The notes under the pieces were generated by a model. That model saw only the letters and a program-made list of their open reading frames with translations. It had not been told where the DNA came from and made no database searches. A stretch of DNA of 35,357 nt. Source: CAYMSO01 sp964393185. GTDB lineage: Bacteria > Patescibacteriota > Dojkabacteria > J137. The translations under genes and the position numbers were made by a program. The DNA lies in NCBI GenBank assembly GCA_964393185.1, contig CAYMSO010000013.1, forward strand, positions 1 to 35,357, in the 5' to 3' direction. Below are positions 18,022 to 25,362 of this stretch, piece after piece; the stretch's first letter is position 1, and each line of letters opens with the position of its first letter.

Positions 18022-18728
18022 AAAAACTCAGTTCATTAAGTATAATCCTTCCTTGTTACAACGAAGAAAAAAACATAAAAACTATGGTGTTAGCAGCTGA
18101 AAATATTTCAAAAAAAATTGCTAAAGATTTTGAAATACTGGTTATAAATGATGGTAGTACAGATAAAACAGAAAAGATTGCTTTAAAACTTTCAGACAAA
18201 ATCAAACAGTTAAAAGTCATTACTCAGGAAAACCAGGGCTACGGGGGCGCTTTAAAAACAGGATTCAAAAATACTTCAAAAGACTGGATTTTTTTTACTG
18301 ACGCAGATCTGCAATTCAACCTAAATGAGTTATTAAAATTTTTATCTCATACTGATAATTTTGACTTCATATTTGGATATAGGATTAATAGAGCAGATGG
18401 CTTCTATAGATTACTTATAGCAAAAATGCTAAAGATTTGGAATAAACTCTGGTTAAATTTCCCATTAAATATTAAAGACATAGATTGTGCATTTAAACTG
18501 ATGAAAAGAAAGAGTTTTGAATCTATAGGTCCAATCTATTCTTCGGGCGCCATGATTAGTACAGAATTTATACTTAAAATAAATAAAAAAGGTTATAAAA
18601 TAAAGCAGATAGGGGTTAAACACTATCCCAGAATTTATGGACATTCAACTGGATCCAATTTCAAAGTAATATGGAAAGCAATTCAGGATACATTTGTACT
18701 TAGAAAACTTCTTAGCACAAGAGAATAG
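17997..18728 (+). CDS. GT2 glycosyltransferase, polyprenyl-phosphate sugar synthase type
   Basis: This 243-aa GT-A fold enzyme has the order typical of DPM1/polyprenyl-phosphate mannosyl- or glucosyltransferases: SIILPCYNEE, VINDGSTD, YGGALKTGF and the metal-binding TDAD (101-104). An acceptor-side region, DIDCAFKLMKRKSF, and a C-terminal HYPRIYGHSTGS block follow. No C-terminal membrane helices are present, as in short DPM1 forms. It should transfer a hexose from a nucleotide sugar to a lipid phosphate at the inner membrane face. The start lies 25 bp inside the GT-C gene, so the two are co-translated. It converges, 4 bp apart, on the next gene. Confidence 0.92.
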   Translation: MEKIKEDLKKLSSLSIILPCYNEEKNIKTMVLAAENISKKIAKDFEILVINDGSTDKTEKIALKLSDKIKQLKVITQENQGYGGALKTGFKNTSKDWIFFTDADLQFNLNELLKFLSHTDNFDFIFGYRINRADGFYRLLIAKMLKIWNKLWLNFPLNIKDIDCAFKLMKRKSFESIGPIYSSGAMISTEFILKINKKGYKIKQIGVKHYPRIYGHSTGSNFKVIWKAIQDTFVLRKLLSTRE

Positions 18729-18732
18729 TAAC

Positions 18733-19272
18733 TCACCCAACTCCACAATTCTCCGAACTTTTAGCAATTTCTTCTATGTATTCAAGCTCTACAGCCCGAT
18801 TCCTGAGTGTATCTACATCATCCGAAGTACCTATAATAAACACCGCTGAATCTAAATTACTAATTTCTTTATCTAGTAAGTCTGGAGAATTAACATCATT
18901 TAGATACATAACAGGAATTTGCTCTTCTGATAAATTAAATCTAAGGCTCTGGAATAAATTTCTCCAAGTGACTCCCTTGGCATGCACATGGGCAACATCA
19001 CCAACATTGTTATGCAAATGAACTCTTTCCTGCACTGTAGACATATCATCTTCATTTACTCCACAATTAGAAAAAAACATATACTTACTCGAGCTAAAAT
19101 CAATTAGTTGTCCATCTTTATAAATTTTGAAACCAGCATGCAAGTGATAATCATGTGCTTCATTTTCTTGTTTCTGATCTTTACTACCATCTTTACTTAA
19201 TTCTGAATATAGAAAATATCCTATTGGAGCAAACACAATGATACTTAAGATAATAAGAAAATTATTCTTCAT
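18733..19272 (-). CDS. His-rich membrane-anchored extracytoplasmic protein, probable metal binder
   Basis: This 179-aa protein has an N-terminal anchor (about 4-22) and then a Lys/Glu linker. Histidine pairs follow at H40/H43/H45 (HDYHLH), H85/H87 (VHLH) and H95/H97 (AHVHAKG), with cysteines at 70 and 176. Such HxH clusters in an exported domain suggest copper, zinc or iron binding. Similar small HLH/HVH proteins occur in CPR and archaea, but I know no assigned function. The C-terminal half resembles a small alpha/beta domain (VFIIGTSDD). It is transcribed towards the GT2 gene, with no shared operon. Confidence 0.75.
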   Translation of the reverse strand: MKNNFLIILSIIVFAPIGYFLYSELSKDGSKDQKQENEAHDYHLHAGFKIYKDGQLIDFSSSKYMFFSNCGVNEDDMSTVQERVHLHNNVGDVAHVHAKGVTWRNLFQSLRFNLSEEQIPVMYLNDVNSPDLLDKEISNLDSAVFIIGTSDDVDTLRNRAVELEYIEEIAKSSENCGVG

Positions 19273-19461
19273 AATCCAAATCGAATTTACTAAACAATTA
19301 TATGTTATACAATTTCATTTGTTAAGTTTAGCAAAAGAGTATATTGAGATTAAGTTTTGTTCTCAATCCTTACAAAATTCTTACAATCATTTAATTAGTT
19401 CCTTTACTAATTTTTACTTTCTAAATTAAAATTGATTATAACAACTTTTTATAGCTTATTT

Positions 19462-20043
19462 ATGTTAACTAAAGAAGATCTACTATCCATTCAGGTGTTG
19501 ATTCAACAAAGTTTGGTTGCTAACAATAAAGCCCTTATAGAGGATATTGATAGGAGAATGGATGCTAAACTTGATGCCAGGTTTGAAGACTTCGAGAAGC
19601 GAATTGACGCTAAGCTTGACACTAGATTTCAAGAGTTCGAACACAAAATAGATTCTAAGTTCCAAGACTTTGAAGCAAGAATGGATGCCAAGATGAATGC
19701 TAGATTTGAGGAATTTGAACTTAGAATGGATGCTAAGTTCCAAGATTTTGAGTTAAAAATGGATAGTAAGATTGATCAGAAAATATCTGATGCTCTGCAA
19801 ACATTCTTTAGGCGGGATCTTATGCCATTCCTTAATATTATGGCCACAAAAGACGATATTGATAAAATAGATAGACGGTTAATATCTGTCGAGAATAAGC
19901 TAGATGCATTCATAGCTTATCAAGAAAAAGTAAACGACCGTAACGAAATTGATCATCAGGAGTTTAAGCTATTATTCAGTAAAATGGATATGTCTAATTA
20001 TAAATCTCCAAGAAAACGGTTTAGTTTTCCAGTCGACAAATAA
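19462..20043 (+). CDS. Repetitive coiled-coil protein, paralogue of the gene at 1-284
   Basis: This 193-aa protein starts from ATG 19462 (a TTG at 19432 lies before the likely -10 TATAAC). After MLTKEDLLSIQVLIQQS it has an array of units RMDAKLDARFEDFEK-like (15 aa) and KIDSKFQDFEA-like (11 aa) in the order 15, 15, 11, 15, 11. A core shared almost exactly with the left-edge gene follows, then a unique basic tail ending FSFPVDK. Unit lengths of 11 and 15 are the periods of right-handed coiled coils. No enzyme motif or membrane helix is present. The role is unknown; MLTKEDL-type coiled-coil proteins are frequent in CPR. Confidence 0.85.
   Translation: MLTKEDLLSIQVLIQQSLVANNKALIEDIDRRMDAKLDARFEDFEKRIDAKLDTRFQEFEHKIDSKFQDFEARMDAKMNARFEEFELRMDAKFQDFELKMDSKIDQKISDALQTFFRRDLMPFLNIMATKDDIDKIDRRLISVENKLDAFIAYQEKVNDRNEIDHQEFKLLFSKMDMSNYKSPRKRFSFPVDK
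19555..19755 (+). repeat. In-gene tandem repeats, 45- and 33-bp units
   Basis: Units 19555-19599 (45 bp), 19600-19644 (45), 19645-19677 (33), 19678-19722 (45) and 19723-19755 (33) each encode a peptide starting R/K-M/I-D-A/S-K and ending FE plus one residue. The short unit lacks four residues of the long one. Expansion or contraction would stay in frame. Confidence 0.85.
19733..19882 (+). repeat. Long direct repeat, copy B (partner 1-150)
   Basis: 147 of 150 bases equal those at 1-150, same strand. Divergence begins abruptly after the codons for DRRL. The copy includes the last short repeat unit and the conserved core. Confidence 0.9.
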
Positions 20044-20068
20044 TTGGCTGATCTTGCGTATCATTTAG

Positions 20069-21964
20069 TTATTCCTGTTGACTTAACCAAACCTCTTGAG
20101 CTACAGTTAAAAAAATTTTTAATAAATGTTCGTCTACTTTTAACAATTTTTGTTCATCCGGAATCAAACCCATTTTTTGTAATATCTTGTAATGTTTAAT
20201 ATTCATTTTTGAGTAATTTAGAACTGACCGATCTTCTTCAGGTAACTGATCTACATAAATGTTCTGCTCTATATAATGTAGAGTAGCACTGTTTGTAAAG
20301 ACTCCTCCATTGTAGTTTTCAGCATATCTAAATAACCGTCTGGATCTATTTACAGCTTGCTCTAAAATAGTTCTAATTTGAGACTTCAATTTTTCGTTTG
20401 TATGCCAGTTTTCTTTAATATCTTCTGGCTTAATATTTGATTTGAGCATATCGTTGGCTGTAGCAACACTCACTCCTACAAGAGACTGTCCCTTCAATCG
20501 AGCACGCATTGCTCTATAGTAAAAAGTATTTGTAAATCTTTCCTCTCCTTTAATAAGTTTTTTTATTTCCGCTTCTGTGTCTATAGCCCCTGCCTCGGCA
20601 TTAATTCCCGATCTAGATAGACCAACGTACTCCGTGATTGACAGTCCCAATTGCTTAGTATTTGTATTTTGGAAAAGATGTTTTATTTCGTGTAGTAAAA
20701 CTGCAATTTTATCTCTAAGGAAAAAGTTTTTCTTGGGATCTGTTGTATTTGGCATTTTTAATACAAGTTGTTTACTATCTACTGCCATTGTAGAAGTTGG
20801 CACACAAACAATTTGCCATCCGAAAGGACTTTGTGCAAGATCTGCTTGGGTTACTTCCATCGATTTTAATTCTTCAGAGTTATACTCTTGTAGGCGTGCA
20901 TCGCCAGATCTTAGAGGATTATAAAAGGTGTGGGGTATTTTACTAATTATGTTTGAATTTAACCTTTGTAATGTAGTTTCGATAATCTGCCTGGCTTTTG
21001 ACCAACTTACTTGCCAGTTTAGAACCGGTTGAGTTAGAGTTATATACCTATAGCTTTGTTCACCTGCTCTTTGTTTCTGAGAATCCGATTTTTCGATTAT
21101 TTTTTCTATCTCTTGCAGTAAAGGAGAAAAATCCCCTGTGGATTCTATTTTTTCGTTCGATACGCCATGCCTGAATTTATCTATACGATTGAGTTTTCTA
21201 TCAGAAGCTGATTTAAATTCGTAGAGATCTGCAAGCATTTGGTTAACTCTTTCTATGTGCATTTGAATAAGTATTACCTTTGCTTTATCTAAATTTAATT
21301 CTGAAGTTTTTAACTTTCTTATTTCTTGTTTATAAAATGATTTTAGTTTCCTTAAGTTTTCACGCTTGATTTCCACAACTTCTGGATTTGCAATAACTTT
21401 CACTTTGCTAAATTTGTTTGTAAAAACAGGTTCTATAGACTCAATGTCTTCTTCTGCAATTACAAAAATTGCCTCTTGATCATTAATTTTAACTACTTGC
21501 AACAATTCGTTTGCAAGGTATTTATCAACATATAATTCACTTCTTTTACATATATCGTCAAAATCTTTTTGTAATTCTTTTACATTACCTAGTTTGATAA
21601 GTAAATCCTCGAAACTGCTTGTATTAGAAGTTTGTTTAGTATCTTGATCAAGTTTTTGTATTAACTCATTTAGTTTTTTCTGCCCCTCTTCAGTTTCGAG
21701 ATAAGCAGGCACAAATTCGTAGGAAATAACTTTACAGTGCTCCGACAAGTATAAATTTTGAATTGTTGGAATCAATTTTCCATTATAGTTTACATAGGCT
21801 TCTTGTGGTTTTTTGGGGTCATAATTTGTACCAAAGGTAAGAGCTGCATCGTAGGCACGATATTCTTCAATTTCGTCTGTTTCTAAAGTTGGTACTTGAC
21901 TTAGAAAGTCATCATCAACCGCTGGTATCCTATCCGGATAAAGCTGTAAACTGGTATCTATCAT
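20069..21964 (-). CDS. Cytoplasmic HExxH putative zinc metalloprotease, unknown family
   Basis: This 631-aa protein has no signal peptide or membrane helix. Long helical, partly coiled-coil stretches fill the N-terminal 300 residues. The centre has RDKIAVLLHEIKHLFQ with H425, E426 and H429, a zinc-peptidase signature in a proper hydrophobic helix. A Glu-rich stretch downstream (INAEAGAIDTEAE, about 455-467) could give the third ligand. A C-terminal helical region follows. Overall family unknown to me. The gene has a perfect extended -10 directly before its ATG, so it is probably translated leaderless. It is divergent from the SRPBCC/cupin pair with about 97 bp between. Confidence 0.8.
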   Translation of the reverse strand: MIDTSLQLYPDRIPAVDDDFLSQVPTLETDEIEEYRAYDAALTFGTNYDPKKPQEAYVNYNGKLIPTIQNLYLSEHCKVISYEFVPAYLETEEGQKKLNELIQKLDQDTKQTSNTSSFEDLLIKLGNVKELQKDFDDICKRSELYVDKYLANELLQVVKINDQEAIFVIAEEDIESIEPVFTNKFSKVKVIANPEVVEIKRENLRKLKSFYKQEIRKLKTSELNLDKAKVILIQMHIERVNQMLADLYEFKSASDRKLNRIDKFRHGVSNEKIESTGDFSPLLQEIEKIIEKSDSQKQRAGEQSYRYITLTQPVLNWQVSWSKARQIIETTLQRLNSNIISKIPHTFYNPLRSGDARLQEYNSEELKSMEVTQADLAQSPFGWQIVCVPTSTMAVDSKQLVLKMPNTTDPKKNFFLRDKIAVLLHEIKHLFQNTNTKQLGLSITEYVGLSRSGINAEAGAIDTEAEIKKLIKGEERFTNTFYYRAMRARLKGQSLVGVSVATANDMLKSNIKPEDIKENWHTNEKLKSQIRTILEQAVNRSRRLFRYAENYNGGVFTNSATLHYIEQNIYVDQLPEEDRSVLNYSKMNIKHYKILQKMGLIPDEQKLLKVDEHLLKIFLTVAQEVWLSQQE

Positions 21965-21972
21965 ATATAAAT

Positions 21973-21981
21973 ATTATATCA
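21973..21981 (-). promoter_or_regulatory. Extended -10 promoter of HExxH gene (leaderless)
   Basis: On the minus strand TGATATAAT, with TATAAT at 21973-21978. Only 8 nt separate it from the ATG at 21964, so transcription should start within about 2 nt of the start codon. Confidence 0.65.
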
Positions 21982-22025
21982 TAGCTAGATGTGGGTAAAA
22001 AACGTGTTATTGAAAACTCTAAGGA

Positions 22026-22055
22026 TTGTTAAAAAGATTATTATGCATTTATAAT
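22026..22055 (+). promoter_or_regulatory. Promoter of SRPBCC/cupin operon (leaderless)
   Basis: TTGTTA (22026-22031), 18-bp spacer, perfect TATAAT (22050-22055). The expected transcript start is at or next to the A of the ATG at 22062. Confidence 0.65.
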
Positions 22056-22061
22056 TAACAT

Positions 22062-22505
22062 ATGACAGAATTACAATTTTTTACTAAAATTAAAGCATCC
22101 AAAAAGATAATCTGGAATACTCTCTGGCAAGACAAAACCTTTCGAGACTGGGCAGGTATTATAGATCCGGGAACATACATGATTGGTGATTTAAAAGAAG
22201 GTAATGAAATACAGTTTATCTCAGCCGAAAATGGATACGGAGTTACAAGCTTAGTAGAAAAAATAATTCCTTCGCAACTTTTGGTTTTAAGACATCATGC
22301 AGATACAAAGGAGGTGGGTAGGAAGGAGCGTGAAAATCAGTGGACAGGTGGTTCCGAAACTTATTCTCTTACGGAAAAAAACGGGACCACAACTTTAACC
22401 GTTACGTTTAATGTTCCAAAAGAGCTGGAAGAATATTTTAAAGAAAACTATCCTAAAGCTTTAGAAAGAGTTAGGGCTTTGGCAGAAGGAAGCAAAAAAA
22501 TATGA
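22062..22505 (+). CDS. SRPBCC (START/AHSA1-like) domain protein
   Basis: This 147-aa single-domain protein has the AHSA1/Bet v1 pattern: an N-terminal strand with IKASKKIIWNTLWQDKTFRDW, a middle EGNEIQFIS strand, ENQWTGGSETYSL, and a final amphipathic helix (KALERVRALAEGSKK). The fold forms a hydrophobic pocket for small ligands; the ligand is unknown. It overlaps the cupin gene by ATGA, so the two are coupled. Cytoplasmic. Confidence 0.88.
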   Translation: MTELQFFTKIKASKKIIWNTLWQDKTFRDWAGIIDPGTYMIGDLKEGNEIQFISAENGYGVTSLVEKIIPSQLLVLRHHADTKEVGRKERENQWTGGSETYSLTEKNGTTTLTVTFNVPKELEEYFKENYPKALERVRALAEGSKKI

Positions 22506-22885
22506 ATACAGGATCCATTAAAAAGCAGTTACAAACCAAGTATCCAGGCAAATTTATTGTTGAAAATGAAATTGATAATGTAATCACGGAAATCCTATGC
22601 GAAGTTGAACCAGCCTCAGAACACCCAGAATACAGTAAGGCTATTGCAGTTATAGATAGAAGTCTTCCGCATTTTCATAGAAAACTAATAGAAACATATA
22701 CAATTCTAAAAGGTGAGTTAGTTTTACATATAAATGATAAAGAAATCAAGCTTAAAGAGGGAGATTCGTATACTATAGAGCCCCATTTCGTGCATTGGGC
22801 TGAAGGGGAGGAAACATGGGTAGAGGTAACTTCAACGCCTGGATGGGTACTAGATGATCATATAATGACATCCGGTATACTTTAG
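22502..22885 (+). CDS. Small cupin-domain protein
   Basis: This 127-aa single cupin barrel has motif 1 as LPHFHRKLIETYTILKGEL (two His and a Glu as metal ligands) and motif 2 as DSYTIEPHFVHWAEG (His). Metal-binding small cupins act as isomerases, dioxygenases or sensors; no specific activity can be read. ATGA overlap with the SRPBCC gene suggests that the two act on the same compound. An AAGGAAG stretch about 12 nt upstream could help initiation. Confidence 0.88.
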   Translation: MNTGSIKKQLQTKYPGKFIVENEIDNVITEILCEVEPASEHPEYSKAIAVIDRSLPHFHRKLIETYTILKGELVLHINDKEIKLKEGDSYTIEPHFVHWAEGEETWVEVTSTPGWVLDDHIMTSGIL

Positions 22886-23124
22886 AAGTACTATATCTGT
22901 AATATATTTTATAATCAGCATTCTACGCTTCCAGTCCTCAAACCAAGAGGATAGTCTTGTTTTTCTGTAAGATAACCAATTCCGCTATACCAGTTTTTCA
23001 AAGCTCTAAGACAATTTATTGATTCATATATATATTTATGATCAATTAATCCAGAGATAATTAGCTATTTGAGAGAAATGTAACTAAATAGTTTATAATA
23101 GTATCAAAGAATGCTACAATATAA

Positions 23125-23844
23125 TTGTTATATATTAGTAAGCCAGATTTGTCTAATATTGATATAATCTTTGATGAAATAGTTAATGTTCATTTCCAAA
23201 TACAATCAGATCCACAAATACGCCAATTGAATCATAAGATAGAAGTATGCGAAAGTTGGCTTAAACAGAGTGCATTACCAACTGATTCATTACCAAGATT
23301 ACAACTTGAAGTAGATATTCTTGATGAGATTTTATATTCTATTGAACAAAATGAAGAGCAATTTAGGACAGAGGAAATTCATAGAATTAATGGTGAAGCT
23401 GGCCGGTACAATGATGTTAGTGGATCAATCTTAGAATTATGTACAAGATGGGTTGGAATGGGAGTAATGAAAGACTTCCCAGTTTTTTCTACAGAGCAAA
23501 TTACTGACTCAAGTTTTACAATAGGCAACCATATTAAAGTTATAGACGATGGAGGGATTAATATCGACATAGTTACTTATCTCGTTGAAGAAACCCCAAC
23601 ACCGCAAAGAACTGATAATAGAAGCTTTCAGTATTCAAATTCAATATACGCTATTGCGTCTCTTAAACTTAACGATGAAGCCACAATAAGGCAAAGACTA
23701 ACACAAGCGCAACTAGAAATAACTACTTTACAAAATACGCCAGAATATATGTTGCAAGAGTCAATAATCGTACAAAAAGGCAAATTTGAGGACGTACGGA
23801 AAGAGTTGATAGAACAAATTAAAAAAGAAATCTCCGCCAATTGA
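23125..23844 (+). CDS. Hypothetical protein with coiled-coil ends, probable TTG start
   Basis: This 239-aa protein is intact, but the frame is closed by TAA at 23122 and has no early ATG. TTG 23125 is the only usual start before residue 9. TATAAT at 23120-23125 and TACAAT at 23115-23120 overlap it, so either translation is leaderless or a 5' portion was lost. The N-terminal half is helical (RLQLEVDILDEILYSIEQNE). The middle (about 95-165) is a small beta domain with HIKVIDDGGINIDIVTYLVEE, and the end is a coiled coil. The layout faintly recalls GreA-like elongation factors (coiled coil plus beta domain) but lacks their signatures. Function unassigned. Confidence 0.7.
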   Translation: MLYISKPDLSNIDIIFDEIVNVHFQIQSDPQIRQLNHKIEVCESWLKQSALPTDSLPRLQLEVDILDEILYSIEQNEEQFRTEEIHRINGEAGRYNDVSGSILELCTRWVGMGVMKDFPVFSTEQITDSSFTIGNHIKVIDDGGINIDIVTYLVEETPTPQRTDNRSFQYSNSIYAIASLKLNDEATIRQRLTQAQLEITTLQNTPEYMLQESIIVQKGKFEDVRKELIEQIKKEISAN

Positions 23845-23934
23845 TAACCTTATAATAAACGCTCTCAGGACGCTTATGGATAAAAGATAGAGCATAGACT
23901 ACTGTATTGTTTATTCTGAAGGTATTTAAGCTAA

Positions 23935-24016
23935 TGCCGATGACAGGACTTGAACCTGCACACCCGAAGGCACTACCACCTCAAGGTAGCGTGTATACCA
24001 GTTTCACCACATCGGC
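23935..24016 (-). tRNA. tRNA-Leu (anticodon GAG)
   Basis: 82 nt on the minus strand. Acceptor GCCGATG pairs with CATCGGC, followed by discriminator A. The anticodon stem CTACC/GGTAG encloses loop TTGAGGT (anticodon at 23980-23982). A long variable arm (TGCCTTCGGGTGTG) is typical of class II tRNA-Leu, and the T-loop GGTTCAAGTCC is canonical. No CCA is encoded. It reads CTC/CTT codons. Confidence 0.95.
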
Positions 24017-24157
24017 ACTATAATATGACCTAATGTTCATCAATTCAAAACCTGCAAGGTAAAATAATTATAACATTAGTTCAAAGCAATTAGTCACCAT
24101 GTAAGTCCAAATTTAAGTGCAGTAGTAAGATGTTTGAATAAGAAAATACCTGAAGTA

Positions 24158-24175
24158 TGCGCAAAATTTTGCGCA
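24158..24175. promoter_or_regulatory. Perfect 18-bp palindrome
   Basis: TGCGCAAAATTTTGCGCA reads the same on both strands. It lies about 40 bp beyond the stop of the minus-strand gene at 24218 and about 140 bp upstream of the tRNA. There is no loop, so a dimeric DNA-binding protein site or a poor terminator are both possible. Confidence 0.4.
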
Positions 24176-24217
24176 GTCAGCAGCACGTTAAAGTCCACAT
24201 GAAAAATAACTAATGAG

Positions 24218-24457
24218 TTAAGAATTAATTGCAGAATTTACTTGTGATTGTAAACTTGCAATATCTCTTTTAATTTCTTTTTTAAGTTCTTCTTCTCTTT
24301 TCAAAAGTTGCTCTCTCGCATTTGCTATCTTTAAATCCAAATCACGTCTTTTATCTTGCAAATCTTTTATTCTGTCTAGACTTAAATTTTGATTCATTGG
24401 TAAAGCATTAACTAAACCATCCAGTTGTGCAAGTTGATTGAGCATTTCACCATCCAT
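24218..24457 (-). CDS. Small coiled-coil protein
   Basis: 79 aa, almost entirely one helix with heptads (KDLQDKRRDLDLKIANAREQ). Soluble, no motif. It lies 35 bp after the YtxH-like gene on the same strand and is probably third in a small operon of envelope-associated or stress proteins. Function unknown. Confidence 0.7.
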   Translation of the reverse strand: MDGEMLNQLAQLDGLVNALPMNQNLSLDRIKDLQDKRRDLDLKIANAREQLLKREEELKKEIKRDIASLQSQVNSAINS

Positions 24458-24492
24458 ATTATAATTAATTAATAATTAAATTCTATTTCTTG

Positions 24493-24870
24493 TTAAGATT
24501 GTGCACTCCTTTTGATTTTCTCTGCAGAATCTGCCAAGTTCCTTTTATTTTTTTTAGTTTCTTGTTTTATAGCTGCTTTAACATTCTCGGCTTTAGCCTC
24601 AGTTCTAGTTTTTTCACCTCTAATTTTAGTTTCAAGTTCCATAGTTTTATCTTCAATGTTCTCCTTAACTTCATCAACAACTTCTGTTGCCTTAGTCTTA
24701 GCATTGGATATTTTACTGGTAGCGTTATTACTCATCTCTGATGCGCGATTTTTAATAGTTTCACGCAATTCCTCACCCTTTTTAGGCGCAAAGAGTAATC
24801 CCATTGCCCCTCCCAAGAGCGCTCCAGTAACAAAATGCATAAAAGTATTATGTTCCTGATGTTTTGCCAT
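24493..24870 (-). CDS. YtxH-domain protein
   Basis: This 125-aa protein has FVTGALLGGAMGLLFAPKKGEELRE near the N-terminus, the Gly-rich helix plus APKxGxExR signature of YtxH. A long Lys/Glu/Ala helix resembling LEA or apolipoprotein-like amphipathic repeats follows. YtxH proteins are linked to general stress in Bacillus; the molecular role is unclear. One membrane helix is likely. It starts 17 bp after the upstream gene. Confidence 0.88.
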   Translation of the reverse strand: MAKHQEHNTFMHFVTGALLGGAMGLLFAPKKGEELRETIKNRASEMSNNATSKISNAKTKATEVVDEVKENIEDKTMELETKIRGEKTRTEAKAENVKAAIKQETKKNKRNLADSAEKIKRSAQS

Positions 24871-24887
24871 AAATATAATTTTAAAAA

Positions 24888-25178
24888 TTAAATTTTCTTT
24901 AACACGCCAGACAATTTTTTTACAGCATGCAATAAAGATTTGTTTACCTGATAAGAAGCAACGGTACCAATAAAACTTAATGTATCGCTTTTTAATCTAT
25001 TGTATTCCGTTTCCCTTCTAATTTCGTTTCTAATATTAGAAATGGTATCGAAAAAACTATTTAATTTTGTTAATAATCTAACACTCAAAAAAATCAAAAC
25101 AACTAAGCCAGCGATTAAAATTAGATAGAGTATAGTTTCTAAAACTATATTTATCTCCTCTATATCTGCTGTATTCAT
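24888..25178 (-). CDS. Single-pass membrane protein, DUF948-like
   Basis: This 96-aa protein has a membrane helix at about 12-35 (LETILYLILIAGLVVLIFLSV), then an amphipathic helix with FFDTISNIRNEI and a basic end. This resembles DUF948-type proteins, which often pair with YtxH proteins, as here. First gene of the three-gene minus-strand group. No clear -35; TATAGT at 25187-25192 may be the -10. Confidence 0.75.
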   Translation of the reverse strand: MNTADIEEINIVLETILYLILIAGLVVLIFLSVRLLTKLNSFFDTISNIRNEIRRETEYNRLKSDTLSFIGTVASYQVNKSLLHAVKKLSGVLKKI

Positions 25179-25362
25179 AATCTTTGACTATAAAAGAATT
25201 ATTAAACTAATATACGTTACTAACCCAAAGCTAAATTAAAAAGTTTGCAAAGTTATCGTAAATTAAGAAAAGTATTTTTTACTCAGTTTTTACAAGGTAA
25301 TTATGCAACTTTAATTTTGCTAAATTAGATTGAATATAAGATTTATTTTTTACTAATTGCTT

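Larger units (their letters stand above)
23845..24217. other. Non-coding stretch with tRNA gene and palindrome
   Basis: Apart from the tRNA at 23935-24016 and the palindrome at 24158-24175 I see no gene or promoter I would defend here. Confidence 0.5.

Noticed and set aside
23935..24016. tRNA for another amino acid or a pseudo-tRNA
   Set aside because: All stems pair, and the long variable arm with a GAG anticodon fits tRNA-Leu.
24490..24859. Plus-strand membrane-protein-like frames opposite the YtxH gene
   Set aside because: Hydrophobic Phe/Ser/Leu-rich translation is the usual shadow of a Lys/Glu-rich gene on the other strand.
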